DNA from: an uncultured Alphaproteobacteria bacterium
GTDB taxonomy: Bacteria > Pseudomonadota > Alphaproteobacteria > SP197
NCBI GenBank assembly: GCA_958295695.1
Contig: OY282363.1
Coordinates: forward strand, 248,001-312,000
Reading direction: 5' to 3'
Length of the DNA stretch: 64,000 nt
The notes beneath the pieces were generated by a model. It had not been told where the DNA came from, made no database searches, and was given only the letters and a program-made list of their open reading frames with translations. Below, piece after piece: positions 25,574 through 34,127 of this stretch. The position numbers were made by a program, and so were the translations under genes. Position 1 is the stretch's first letter, and each line of letters starts with the position of its first letter.

Positions 25574-25634
25574 CCGCGCCCGCCGCCCGGCCGGCGCGGG
25601 CCGCGACGCGCCTCGCTCCGGGGACCGACGACCG

Positions 25635-26987
25635 ATGACCCTCCATGTCCACAACACGCTGACGCGCCGGAAGGCGCCGCTCGAGCCCGTCGAGGCCGGC
25701 AAGGTCGGGTTCTATGTCTGCGGCCCGACGGTCTACGGCCCGATCCATCTCGGCAACGCGCGGCCGCTCGTCGTCTTCGATGTGCTGTTCCGTCTCCTGC
25801 GCCGCCACTACGGCGAGGGAAACGTCCGATACGTGAGGAATATCACGGACATAGACGACAAGATCAACGCCGAGGCCCGGCGGAGGGGCGTCGCCATCGG
25901 CGCGCTGACGGCCGCCACCGTCGAACGCTTCCACGAGGACGCGGCGGCCCTGGGCTGCCTGGAGCCCACCGAGGAGCCGCGCGCCACGGACCACGTGCCC
26001 GAGATGGTCGCCCTGATCGGGCGGTTGATCGACCTGGGCCACGCCTACGAGGCGGAGGGCCATGTCCTGTTCGACGTGCCGTCGTATCCCGCCTACGGCC
26101 GCCTTTCCGGCAACAGCCGGGACGAGATCGTGGCCGGGGCGCGGGTCGAGGTCGCGCCCTACAAGAAGGACCCGGCCGATTTCGTGCTGTGGAAGCCCTC
26201 GACCGGCGACCTGCCCGGCTGGGACAGCCCCTGGGGCCGGGGCCGGCCCGGCTGGCATCTCGAATGCTCGGCCATGAGCGGGAAGCACCTGGGCCGGACC
26301 TTCGACATCCACGGCGGCGGACGCGACCTGATCTTCCCGCACCACGAGAACGAGATCGCCCAGACCCGCGCGGCCCACGCCGACGCCGGATTCGCGCGGG
26401 TCTGGATGCACAACGGCTTCCTGTCGGTCGAGGGCGAGAAGATGTCGAAGTCGCTGGGCAACATCCTCGCCGTCCGCGAGTTGCTGGAGGACTGGCCGGG
26501 CGAGGTCCTGCGTTTCGCGCTGCTCTCGACGCACTACCGTCGGCCGCTCGATTTCACCGTCGGCCTGTTGCGGCGGGCGCGCGCCGCGCTCGACCGCTTC
26601 TACAACGCGGTCGGCGAAGCGGGCGACCCGGAAGCGGCCGGCGTTCCGGCCGACGTGCTGGCGGCGCTCGACGACGACCTCAACACGCCGCTCGCGATCT
26701 CGGCCATGCACGGGCTGGCGGACCGCGTGTTCCAGGGCGATCGCGGGGCGGCGGCGGCGCTGCGCCGCGCCGGAGCGGCGCTGGGTCTGCTCGGGGCGCC
26801 GTCGCGGTCGTGGTTCCAGGGCGCCGACGGCGACGAGGCCCGCGGGATCGAGGCCCTGATCGAACGGCGCGCGTCCGCGCGGGCGGCCGGGGATTTCGCA
26901 GAGGCCGACCGTATCCGGGACGAGCTGAAGCGACGGGGCGTCGCGCTCATGGACGGCCCCGGGGGCACGACCTGGAGGCGGACCTGA
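25635..26987 (+). CDS. cysS: Cysteine--tRNA ligase
   Basis: Class I synthetase, 450 aa. The zinc-binding YVCGPTVYGPIHLGN block contains the HIGH-equivalent HLGN; WHLECSAMS and HGGGRDLIFPHHENE carry the other zinc ligands, and GEKMSKSLGN is the KMSKS loop. First gene of cysS-cimA-trmJ; the TGA overlaps the cimA ATG (TGATG). Confidence 0.97.
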   Translation: MTLHVHNTLTRRKAPLEPVEAGKVGFYVCGPTVYGPIHLGNARPLVVFDVLFRLLRRHYGEGNVRYVRNITDIDDKINAEARRRGVAIGALTAATVERFHEDAAALGCLEPTEEPRATDHVPEMVALIGRLIDLGHAYEAEGHVLFDVPSYPAYGRLSGNSRDEIVAGARVEVAPYKKDPADFVLWKPSTGDLPGWDSPWGRGRPGWHLECSAMSGKHLGRTFDIHGGGRDLIFPHHENEIAQTRAAHADAGFARVWMHNGFLSVEGEKMSKSLGNILAVRELLEDWPGEVLRFALLSTHYRRPLDFTVGLLRRARAALDRFYNAVGEAGDPEAAGVPADVLAALDDDLNTPLAISAMHGLADRVFQGDRGAAAALRRAGAALGLLGAPSRSWFQGADGDEARGIEALIERRASARAAGDFAEADRIRDELKRRGVALMDGPGGTTWRRT

Positions 26988-28576
26988 TGGGCGACCGGGT
27001 CTATCTCTTCGACACCACCCTGCGCGACGGCGCCCAGACCCAGGGAGTCGACTTCTCGGCCTCCGAGAAGGCCGATATCGCGCGTTCGCTGGACGCCCTG
27101 GGCGTCGATTACATCGAGGGCGGCTGGCCCGGCGCCAACCCGACCGACGACGCCTTCTTCGGCGGCCCGCCGCGGCTCGCCCGCGCCACCCTCACGGCCT
27201 TCGGCATGACGCGCCGGCCGGGCCGCAGCGTCGAGAACGATCCCGGCCTGCGGGCGGTGGTCGACGCCGGGACCCGGGCGGTGTGCCTGGTCGGCAAGAC
27301 CTGGGATTTCCATGTCGATCTCGTTCTCGGGATCCCGAGGGACGAGAACATCGCGATGATCGCCGGGTCCATGGCGCACGCCGTGGCGCGGGGCCGCGAG
27401 GCGATGTTCGACGCCGAGCACTTCTTCGACGGCTACAAGGCCGACCCCGGGTTCGCGCTGGCGTGCGTCGAGGCCGCGCTCGACGCCGGCGCCCGCTGGG
27501 CCGTGCTGTGCGACACCAACGGCGGCGCCCTGCCGGGCGAGGTGGGCGAGATCGTCGCGGCGGTCGCGGCCCGCGTCGGGGGCGGGCGGCTCGGCGTCCA
27601 CGCCCACGACGACACGGGCAACGCCGTCGCCAACAGCCTGGCCGCGCTCGACGCCGGCGCCCGCCAGGTGCAGGGAACGCTCAACGGCCTCGGCGAGCGC
27701 TGCGGCAACGCCAACCTCGTCTCCCTGATCCCGACGCTGAAGCTCAAGTCGGACTTCGAGACCGGCGTCGCGGACAGGGACCTCGTCCATCTGACCCGCG
27801 TGTCGCGGTCGGTCGACGAGCTGCTCAACCGCGCCCCGGACCGGCGCGCGCCCTACGTCGGCGGCTCGGCCTTCGCCCACAAGGGCGGACTCCATGTCTC
27901 CGCCGTGATGAAGGACCCCCGGACCTATGAGCACGTGCCCCCGGAGACCGTCGGCAACCGCCGCCACATCGTCGTCTCCGACCAGTCGGGCCGGGCCAAC
28001 GTGCTCGCCCGACTGGCCGAGGCGGGCATGGACGTCGACGCGGACCACCCCAGGCTCCCGCGCCTGGTCGAGGAGGTGAAGGCCCGGGAGTTCGAGGGCT
28101 ACAGCTACGACGGCGCCGAGGCGAGCTTCGAGCTGCTCGTGCGGCGGGTGCTGGGGACCGTCCCCGGATACTTCGACGTCGAGAGCTTCCGGGTCCAGGT
28201 CGAGCGCCGCCACAACGCGCTCGGCAAGCTCGTCACCGTCTCGGAAGCCACGGTGAAGCTCGTCGTCGACGGCGAGCGGCTGCTTTCCGTGGCCGAGGGC
28301 AACGGCCCCGTCGACGCGCTCAACCGCGCGCTCGGCAAGGATCTCGGCAAGTACGCCGACCACCTCGGCGGTTGGCGCCTCGTGGACTACAGGGTGCGCA
28401 TCCTCTCGCCCCAGGAAGGCACCGGCGCCGTCACCCGCGTCACGATCGAGAGCGCCGACGACAGCGGCGCGACCTGGAGCACGGTGGGCGTCTCGGCGAA
28501 CATCATCGACGCCTCGTTCCAGGCCCTGGTCGATTCGATCGTCTACAAGCTCCTGCGCGAGAACGCGCCGGTGTGA
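26987..28576 (+). CDS. cimA: (R)-citramalate synthase
   Basis: Condenses pyruvate and acetyl-CoA to citramalate, the threonine-independent entry into isoleucine biosynthesis, 529 aa. The N-terminal TIM barrel has the DTTLRDGAQTQGV signature, CDTNGG, and the metal-binding HAHDDTGNAVAN; GGSAFAHKGGLHV starts the subdomain, and a C-terminal LeuA regulatory domain (from about 400) should bind the feedback inhibitor. The LRDGAQ start and the citramalate-type length distinguish it from LeuA. Coupled to cysS. Confidence 0.92.
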   Translation: MGDRVYLFDTTLRDGAQTQGVDFSASEKADIARSLDALGVDYIEGGWPGANPTDDAFFGGPPRLARATLTAFGMTRRPGRSVENDPGLRAVVDAGTRAVCLVGKTWDFHVDLVLGIPRDENIAMIAGSMAHAVARGREAMFDAEHFFDGYKADPGFALACVEAALDAGARWAVLCDTNGGALPGEVGEIVAAVAARVGGGRLGVHAHDDTGNAVANSLAALDAGARQVQGTLNGLGERCGNANLVSLIPTLKLKSDFETGVADRDLVHLTRVSRSVDELLNRAPDRRAPYVGGSAFAHKGGLHVSAVMKDPRTYEHVPPETVGNRRHIVVSDQSGRANVLARLAEAGMDVDADHPRLPRLVEEVKAREFEGYSYDGAEASFELLVRRVLGTVPGYFDVESFRVQVERRHNALGKLVTVSEATVKLVVDGERLLSVAEGNGPVDALNRALGKDLGKYADHLGGWRLVDYRVRILSPQEGTGAVTRVTIESADDSGATWSTVGVSANIIDASFQALVDSIVYKLLRENAPV

Positions 28577-28586
28577 GCGTCGGACG

Positions 28587-29324
28587 ATGACGCCGCCGGC
28601 CATTATCCTGGTGCGCCCGCAGATGGGCGAGAACATCGGCGCGGCCGCGCGCGCGATGGCGAACTTCGGCCTGTCCGACCTGAGGATCGTCGCCCCGCGG
28701 GACGGCTGGCCCAATCCGGCCGCCGAGGCGATGGCCGCGGGCGGGCTCGCGATCGTCGAGGGGGCGCGCGCGTACGACAGCGCGACCGCCGCCGTCGCCG
28801 ACCTGAACCGCGTCTGGGCCGCGACCGCGCGCCGCCGCGACATGCTGAAACCCGAGGTCACGCCCGAGCGCGCCGCCGCCGACCTCCGCGCCCTGCCCGA
28901 ATCCGAGGCCGGCGGCGTACTCTTCGGGCCGGAGCGCGCCGGGCTCGACAACGACGAGGCGGCGCTCGCCGACGCCATCCTCCGGGCGCCCACGGCGTCC
29001 GGCGGCGCGTCGATCAACCTCGCGCAGTGCGTCCTCCTGGTCGCCTACGAGTGGTTCAAGGCCGAGGCCGGCGCGCCCGGCCCGGTCATGCCCGAGGGGA
29101 GGACGCGGCCCGCCACGAGGGACGAGCTGGAGGGTTTCTTCGAACACCTGACCGGAGAGCTCGACCGCTGCGGTTTCCTGCGCAACCGGCAGCGCCGGCC
29201 CATCGTGGTGCGCAACATCCGCAACCTGTTCCTGCGCGCGGGCCTGTTCGAACGGGAAGTGCGCACCCTGCGCGGCGTCGTGAGCTGCCTCGCCGGGGAC
29301 GAAAAGCCGCCGCGGAAGGGCTGA
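28587..29324 (+). CDS. trmJ: SpoU-family RNA methyltransferase, TrmJ-like
   Basis: SAM-dependent ribose 2'-O-methyltransferase with the knotted SPOUT fold, 245 aa. Motif 1 [19 protein letters not shown], motif 2 [15 protein letters not shown] and motif 3 [15 protein letters not shown] are those of TrmJ, which modifies tRNA position 32. Ten bases after cimA and in the same operon. Confidence 0.87.
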   Translation: MTPPAIILVRPQMGENIGAAARAMANFGLSDLRIVAPRDGWPNPAAEAMAAGGLAIVEGARAYDSATAAVADLNRVWAATARRRDMLKPEVTPERAAADLRALPESEAGGVLFGPERAGLDNDEAALADAILRAPTASGGASINLAQCVLLVAYEWFKAEAGAPGPVMPEGRTRPATRDELEGFFEHLTGELDRCGFLRNRQRRPIVVRNIRNLFLRAGLFEREVRTLRGVVSCLAGDEKPPRKG

Positions 29325-29368
29325 GCGACGGGCCCGTCCCTCGACACCCGGCTCCGCCGCTACCCGGG

Positions 29369-29445
29369 ACGGGGGGGGTCCCGTCCCCCGCCCAACCCCT
29401 CCTTCACCCCGAGGGCCGCCGAAAGGCGGCGTATCGAAGGGCGGA
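29369..29445. repeat. Dispersed intergenic repeat (CCCTTCGATACG family)
   Basis: Contains a GCCGCC-GAAA-GGCGGC hairpin (29415-29430) followed by CGTATCGAAGGG (29430-29441), whose complement CCCTTCGATACG recurs at 52781-52792 and in near copies in the prophage. It lies between trmJ and rpsD and may also terminate trmJ. Confidence 0.5.
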
Positions 29446-29511
29446 CGCGAGCGGCGGGGGAGCCACGGCGCTTCCGCTGGAGACGGACGGGCGCCGCGGC
29501 CGCGAAGGCGT

Positions 29512-29540
29512 TTGACAACGGCGGCGGGTCTCGCTACAGG
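29512..29540 (+). promoter_or_regulatory. Promoter of rpsD
   Basis: TTGACA (29512-29517), 17-base spacer, TACAGG (29535-29540) in a GCTACAGG context; about 65 bases before the rpsD start, consistent with a strong ribosomal promoter. Confidence 0.6.
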
Positions 29541-29604
29541 ACGCCGCTCGCGCTCCGGGGCCGGAGCGCGCTTCCTTTCCCTGAAAAGCGATGACCGGGG
29601 TCCG

Positions 29605-30240
29605 ATGAGCAAGCACGATAGCGGCAAGCGCCTGTCGTCGAAATACAAGATCTGCCGCCGCTACGGCGAGAACCTCTGGGGCCGCCCCAAGCGTTTCCTG
29701 ACGAACCGTCTCTATGGGCCCGGCGAGCACGGCCAGAGCCGCCGCCGCAGGCCGACCGACTACGGCATCCAGCTCGCCGCCAAGCAGAAGCTCAAGGGTT
29801 ACTACGGCAACATGACGGAACGGCAGTTCCGCCGGACCTACGAGGAAGCCTACAAGCGCCGGGGCGACACCATCGAGAACATGATCGGCCTGCTCGAGCG
29901 CCGGCTCGACATGGCGATCTACCGCATGAAGTTCGTGCCCACGGTCTTCGCCGCGCGCCAGTTCGTGAACCACGGCCATGTCCGGGTGAACGGCCGGAAG
30001 GTCGACATCCCGAGCTATCGCGTGGCGCCCGAGGACGCGATCGAGATCAAGGAGTCCTCGCGCGAGCTGCCGCTCGTGCTGGAGGCCGTGGCCGCCGCCG
30101 AACGCGACGTGCCGGACTACATGGAGGTCGACTTCGACAGGATGAAGGGCGCCTATCGCCGCGTGCCGATCTTCGCCGAGGTGCCCTATCCGGTGCGGAT
30201 GGAGCCGAACCTGGTGATCGAGTACTACTCGAAGGCCTGA
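29605..30240 (+). CDS. rpsD: 30S ribosomal protein S4
   Basis: Small-subunit assembly protein that binds the 5' domain of 16S rRNA, 211 aa. The [19 protein letters not shown]-terminus is the alphaproteobacterial zinc-free form, and [34 protein letters not shown] is the S4 RNA-binding domain. Monocistronic with its own promoter. Confidence 0.98.
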   Translation: MSKHDSGKRLSSKYKICRRYGENLWGRPKRFLTNRLYGPGEHGQSRRRRPTDYGIQLAAKQKLKGYYGNMTERQFRRTYEEAYKRRGDTIENMIGLLERRLDMAIYRMKFVPTVFAARQFVNHGHVRVNGRKVDIPSYRVAPEDAIEIKESSRELPLVLEAVAAAERDVPDYMEVDFDRMKGAYRRVPIFAEVPYPVRMEPNLVIEYYSKA

Positions 30241-30264
30241 CCGTTCGGACCGTATCCCGGCGGA

Positions 30265-30284
30265 CCGCTTCCCGACGGGAGCGG
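30265..30284 (+). terminator. Hairpin after rpsD
   Basis: CCGC(T)TCCCG-A-CGGGAGCGG stem with one bulge, 25 bases after the rpsD stop codon; no clear T run. Confidence 0.4.
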
Positions 30285-30308
30285 CCCGCGCTCGTTGGGG
30301 TTGCGCCC

Positions 30309-31043
30309 ATGCCCAGGCGGCTGACCGATTTCTCGACGCTCACGTTCGATTGCTACGGCACCCTGATCGACTGGGAAAGCGGCGTCTGGGACGCCATGCA
30401 GCCGTTGCTCGCCGGGGCGGGCCGCGACGACATCGCGCGGCGGGAGGGGCTGGCCGCCTTCGCCGAACTGGAGAGCGCGCGGCAGGCGGCCACGCCGGAC
30501 ATGCCCTATCCGGAGGTTCTGGCCCGGGTACACGCCGGCCTCGCGCGGCGGTTCGGCCTGCCGACGAGCGCGGAGATGGACGCCGCGTTCGGCGCGTCGG
30601 CGCCGCACTGGCCGGCGTTTCCCGACACCGCCGACGCGCTGCGCCTGCTCGGGAAACGCTTCAGGCTGGCGGTCCTCTCGAATGTGGACGCCGCCGGATT
30701 CGCCGCGTCGAACCGCAAGCTGGGCGTCGCCTTCGATGCGGTCTACACGGCCCAGGACATCGGGTCCTACAAGCCGGATCCGCGCAACTTCGACCACATG
30801 CTCGAGCGTCTCGCGGCCGACCGCGGGGTCGCCGCCGGCGACATCCTGCACACCGCCCAGAGCCTGTTCCACGACCACGCGCCGGCGCGCGAAGCGGGCC
30901 TCGCCAACGCATGGATCGACCGGCAGGGCCTCGCCCAGGGCGGCCACTGGGGCGCCACGGCGAAGGTCGCCGAGTGGCCGGAGGTCGATTTCCTGTTCCC
31001 GACCCTGGGCGCGATGGCCGAGGCGGCGATGGCCGAGGACTGA
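30309..31043 (+). CDS. HAD-family hydrolase, haloacid dehalogenase type II
   Basis: A 244-aa haloacid-dehalogenase-like hydrolase. Motif I TFDCYGTLIDWESG holds the nucleophile Asp, motif II LSNVD, motif III lysine in GSYKPDPRNF and motif IV in HTAQSLFHDH. The pattern is that of 2-haloacid dehalogenase type II proteins, many of which act on unknown small molecules. Start at ATG 30309. The next gene follows after 64 bases and may be co-transcribed. Confidence 0.82.
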   Translation: MPRRLTDFSTLTFDCYGTLIDWESGVWDAMQPLLAGAGRDDIARREGLAAFAELESARQAATPDMPYPEVLARVHAGLARRFGLPTSAEMDAAFGASAPHWPAFPDTADALRLLGKRFRLAVLSNVDAAGFAASNRKLGVAFDAVYTAQDIGSYKPDPRNFDHMLERLAADRGVAAGDILHTAQSLFHDHAPAREAGLANAWIDRQGLAQGGHWGATAKVAEWPEVDFLFPTLGAMAEAAMAED

Positions 31044-31107
31044 AGACCGGCGGAGCGTCCCGGCCGCCGGTCGTGTAGACTCCCCCGCGGACCGTCCCGG
31101 AGGCGCC

Positions 31108-32595
31108 ATGAAGATCGTCGTCGCCATGATGAAGCACGAGACCAACACGTTCTCGCCGGTGCCGACGCCGCTCGCCCGCTTCACGCGCGGCTCGACCGAA
31201 CTGCCGCGCGGCGACGCGGCGGTCGCGGCCTTCAAGGGCACCAACAGCGGGATCGCGGCCTTCATCGACATCTGCGAGGACGAGGGCTGGGAGACGGTCG
31301 CCCCCATCGCGGCCAACGCATGGCCCTCCGGTCCGGTCGAGGACGAGGCGTTCGAGACGATGGCGGAGGCCATCGTCGGCGCGGTCGAGGCGGGCTGCGA
31401 CGCGGCCATGCTGGACCTCCACGGCGCGATGGTGACCGAGAGCCTGGAAGACGGCGAGGGCGAGCTGCTGCGCCGCGTCCGCGCGGCGGCGCCCGGCCTG
31501 CCGGTCGCCGTGGCGCTCGACATGCACTGCAACCTGTATCCCGCCATGGTCGAGAACTGCACGATCCTCGCGGGCTACCGGACCTATCCCCACGTCGACA
31601 CGCGCGCGACGGCGGAGCGCGCCGGCCGCGTCCTGGTCCGCGCCCTCCGGGGCGAGGTCGCGCCGGTCATGGCCTGGGGCGACCGGCCCATGCTGCCGCA
31701 CGTGATGAAGCAGGGCACGGGCGAGGGTCCGAACAGGGCGCTGCAGGAGCGCTGCCGCGCGATGGAGGCGGGCGGCGAGGCGCTCATGGCGACGCTCTTC
31801 ACCGGCTTCCCCCACGCCGACATCGCCCGGGCCGGCCTGTCGGCGTGCGTGGCGACCGACGGCGACCGGGACAAGGCCGAGGCCCTGCGCGACGAGCTGC
31901 TCGCCATGGCGTGGGCCGAGCGCGAGGCCTTCGTCTACCGCGCCGAGCCGCTCGCCCGTTCGCTGGAACGGGCGAAGGCGATCGACGAGGGGCCGGTCGT
32001 CCTGCTCGACCACTGCGACAACGCGGCCTCGGGCGGAACCATGGATACGACGACCGTGCTGGCCGGCGTCCTGGAGGCCGGGCTGGAGAACGTCGCCGCC
32101 TTCGCCATCCGCGATCCGGCGGCCGTGCGGGAGATGATCGCGGCCGGCGTCGGCGCCGAGGTCGCCGTCGATCTCGGCGGCAAGACCGCCATGCCGTCGA
32201 TCGGCGAGGAGGGCAGGCCGTTGCGCGTCGCGGGCCGCGTCGCGCGCATCGCCGACGGCCGCTACCGCAACAAGGGGCCGATGGGCACGGGCGTCCTCAT
32301 GGACATGGGTCCCACGGTCGTGCTCGACACGGGCGGGGTCGAGATCGTGGCGATCTCGGCCCATCAGGAGCCCAACGACATCAACGCCTTCTATTCGGTC
32401 GGCATCGACCCCTGGCAGAAGCGCTACCTCATGATCAAGAGCCGCGTCCACTGGCGCGCGGGCCTGGGCGACCTTGCGAGGCATGTGGTGGACTGCGCCG
32501 GCACGGGCGTGTGCGCCAGCGACTACGGCCGGTTCGCGTTCAGGAACGTGCGCCGGCCGATCTACCCCCTCGATCTCGTCAACGTGCCGGGGTAG
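31108..32595 (+). CDS. M81 family metallopeptidase (MlrC-like)
   Basis: A 495-aa protein. The N-terminal DUF1485 domain starts with MKIVVAMMKHETNTFSPVPT and includes DLHGAMV and LDMHCNL with putative zinc ligands; the C-terminal MlrC domain follows at about 300 (VVLLDHCDNAASGG). MlrC of microcystin degraders cleaves a linear peptide intermediate, but most homologues have unknown substrates. Start ATG at 31108 follows GGAGGCGCC. Confidence 0.85.
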   Translation: MKIVVAMMKHETNTFSPVPTPLARFTRGSTELPRGDAAVAAFKGTNSGIAAFIDICEDEGWETVAPIAANAWPSGPVEDEAFETMAEAIVGAVEAGCDAAMLDLHGAMVTESLEDGEGELLRRVRAAAPGLPVAVALDMHCNLYPAMVENCTILAGYRTYPHVDTRATAERAGRVLVRALRGEVAPVMAWGDRPMLPHVMKQGTGEGPNRALQERCRAMEAGGEALMATLFTGFPHADIARAGLSACVATDGDRDKAEALRDELLAMAWAEREAFVYRAEPLARSLERAKAIDEGPVVLLDHCDNAASGGTMDTTTVLAGVLEAGLENVAAFAIRDPAAVREMIAAGVGAEVAVDLGGKTAMPSIGEEGRPLRVAGRVARIADGRYRNKGPMGTGVLMDMGPTVVLDTGGVEIVAISAHQEPNDINAFYSVGIDPWQKRYLMIKSRVHWRAGLGDLARHVVDCAGTGVCASDYGRFAFRNVRRPIYPLDLVNVPG

Positions 32596-32817
32596 GGGGT
32601 GGAGGCGATTGCCGGGGGGAAGGCTGGATGCGCGCATCCTCTCCGATCGTCGTCGACCCCGGCGATCCGGACCGTGGCGGCCGCTTCCTCGCCCGCCGCG
32701 ACCCGGAAGGGCGCGTCTGGAACGCGGGCTCCCACGATCCCTGGGCCGGGGCGCCGCGATTGCCGCCCAGGGACGGGCGCGGGGCGGCTTCGAGGTCTCG
32801 GAGACCAGCGCCTCGAT
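32596..32817. other. Intergenic gap with no convincing gene
   Basis: A weak frame (32628-32840) encodes low-complexity sequence rich in Pro, Arg and Gly that looks like degenerate intergenic repeat, not a protein. This gap marks the edge between host genes and the lower-GC nuclease gene. Confidence 0.4.
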
Positions 32818-33462
32818 TCAATCATGATCCTCGAAAGTAAAGGAGAATCCGTAACGCTTGAGTTTGATGGTCTGAATCGCACGCGCCGCGAAACGCGCCT
32901 TGTCGGTAAAGTCATGGGCGACCAGTATTCCGCGTATGTCGCCCGACTCCTCCTCGGCGAGCGCGCCCATGTAGGCCGCCAGCTGGCCGATGGCGCGGTC
33001 GTCCGCTTTGCCGGCCTTCAGCTCGATCACCCACCACGCCCCATCGGAACCGCGCGCAAGCACATCTATTCGCCCGATGGAGACTACCCTTTCCGCGCCG
33101 TTGTCGGCGAGTGTCAAATCCGGCGCGAGTTGGGAAAGATTGTCCCTGAGCGCCCGTTGCAGGTCGGCTTCGAGTGAGAAACGATCCCTCTCCGGCGGCG
33201 TTCCGTCGTCGATATCGCCGCCATCTTCCTCGTCGACTGGATGTTCTTGGAGGAACTCCCGGTAGCGCTTCACCGCTCCACGTTCCCAATCCTTGAGGCC
33301 GTCCGGCAACGACCGTTCACCGTCTCCGATCACTTCGTCGAAATCGCTTCCGAGACTGCGTTCGGCCGCACGGAGGTCCGAGAGATAGGTTGATTTAGTA
33401 CTCTCCTTCAAAGGTTGACGATTCAGGTACGCTTCGTACGCTCTGAATGCTCGTTCCCGCAT
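32818..33462 (-). CDS. NucS-like PD-(D/E)XK nuclease domain protein
   Basis: A 214-aa protein whose C-terminal half matches the endonuclease NucS/DUF91 nuclease domain: GRIDVLARGSDG with Asp133, then WWVIELKAGKADDRAIGQLAAYMG with Glu147-x-Lys149 and the helix that follows. The N-terminal half (about 1-95) is charged and not NucS-like, so it is a solitary nuclease of unknown target, possibly defence-related. The 60 bases from 33361 have about 52% GC by hand count, well below the flanking genes, which suggests transfer. A TTG at 33486 is an alternative start. It is 46 bases downstream of grxD on the same strand. Confidence 0.65.
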   Translation of the reverse strand: MRERAFRAYEAYLNRQPLKESTKSTYLSDLRAAERSLGSDFDEVIGDGERSLPDGLKDWERGAVKRYREFLQEHPVDEEDGGDIDDGTPPERDRFSLEADLQRALRDNLSQLAPDLTLADNGAERVVSIGRIDVLARGSDGAWWVIELKAGKADDRAIGQLAAYMGALAEEESGDIRGILVAHDFTDKARFAARAIQTIKLKRYGFSFTFEDHD

Positions 33463-33508
33463 GACAACGATCTCTTGTAACGTCAAGCGCCGGCGCGCTC
33501 CATCGGGA

Positions 33509-33853
33509 TCAGGCCGCGGGGTCGAGTTCGACGCCCTGTTCCGTCAGGTAGTCGGAGAGCTCGCCCGAGACGAACATCTCCTTCATGATGTCGCAGCCGC
33601 CGACGAACTCGCCCTTGACGTAGAGCTGCGGGACGGTCGGCCAGTCGCTGTAGGCCTTGATGCCCTCGCGGACCGCCGGGTCCTCCAGCACGTTGACGCC
33701 CTTGAAGCGGGCGCCCAGGCGGCTCAGCATCTGGACCGAGGCGGCCGAGAAGCCGCACATGGGAAAGACCGGCGTGCCCTTCATGAACAGCACGACCTCG
33801 TTGTCCGCCAGTTCGTTGTCGATGCGCTGCTTGGTGCCTTCGTCGAGCGTCAT
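33509..33853 (-). CDS. grxD: Monothiol glutaredoxin (Grx4 type)
   Basis: A 114-aa CGFS glutaredoxin that binds a [2Fe-2S] cluster, usually with BolA, and serves iron-sulfur trafficking. The active site is PMCGFSAASV, and WPTVPQLYVKGEFVGGCDI is the glutathione-binding region. It follows bolA, its usual partner, 40 bases downstream in the same orientation. Confidence 0.95.
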   Translation of the reverse strand: MTLDEGTKQRIDNELADNEVVLFMKGTPVFPMCGFSAASVQMLSRLGARFKGVNVLEDPAVREGIKAYSDWPTVPQLYVKGEFVGGCDIMKEMFVSGELSDYLTEQGVELDPAA

Positions 33854-33893
33854 GGTTCGTGCCCTCCCGTGGGCTTGGTCCTGGATGGGGGCG

Positions 33894-34127
33894 TCATCCG
33901 GGCGCGCGGGTCGTGAGCGCCAACGCGTGGAGCTCGCCGCCCATCTTCCCCTTGAGCGCCCTGTAGACGAGCTGGTGCTGCCGCACCCGGCTCTTGCCCT
34001 CGAAGGCGCTGCTCACGACGGTGGCGGCGTAATGGTCGCCATCGCCCCTCAGGTCCTCGATCTCGATCGAGGCGTCGGGGAAGGCTTCCTGGATCATGGC
34101 CTCGATCTCGGCCGCGCTCATCGCCAT
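33894..34127 (-). CDS. bolA: BolA family protein
   Basis: A 77-aa BolA-fold protein that forms the [2Fe-2S]-bridged complex with a CGFS glutaredoxin. Typical residues [25 protein letters not shown] and the [16 protein letters not shown] segment are visible. ATG at 34127 is preceded by GGAGG seven bases upstream and overlaps the 3' end of purL by 10 bases. Confidence 0.92.
   Translation of the reverse strand: MAMSAAEIEAMIQEAFPDASIEIEDLRGDGDHYAATVVSSAFEGKSRVRQHQLVYRALKGKMGGELHALALTTRAPG

Noticed and set aside
32628..32840. Small plus-strand frame before the NucS-like gene
   Set aside because: Low-complexity sequence resembling degenerate intergenic repeat; no homology recognised and its end overlaps the opposite gene.
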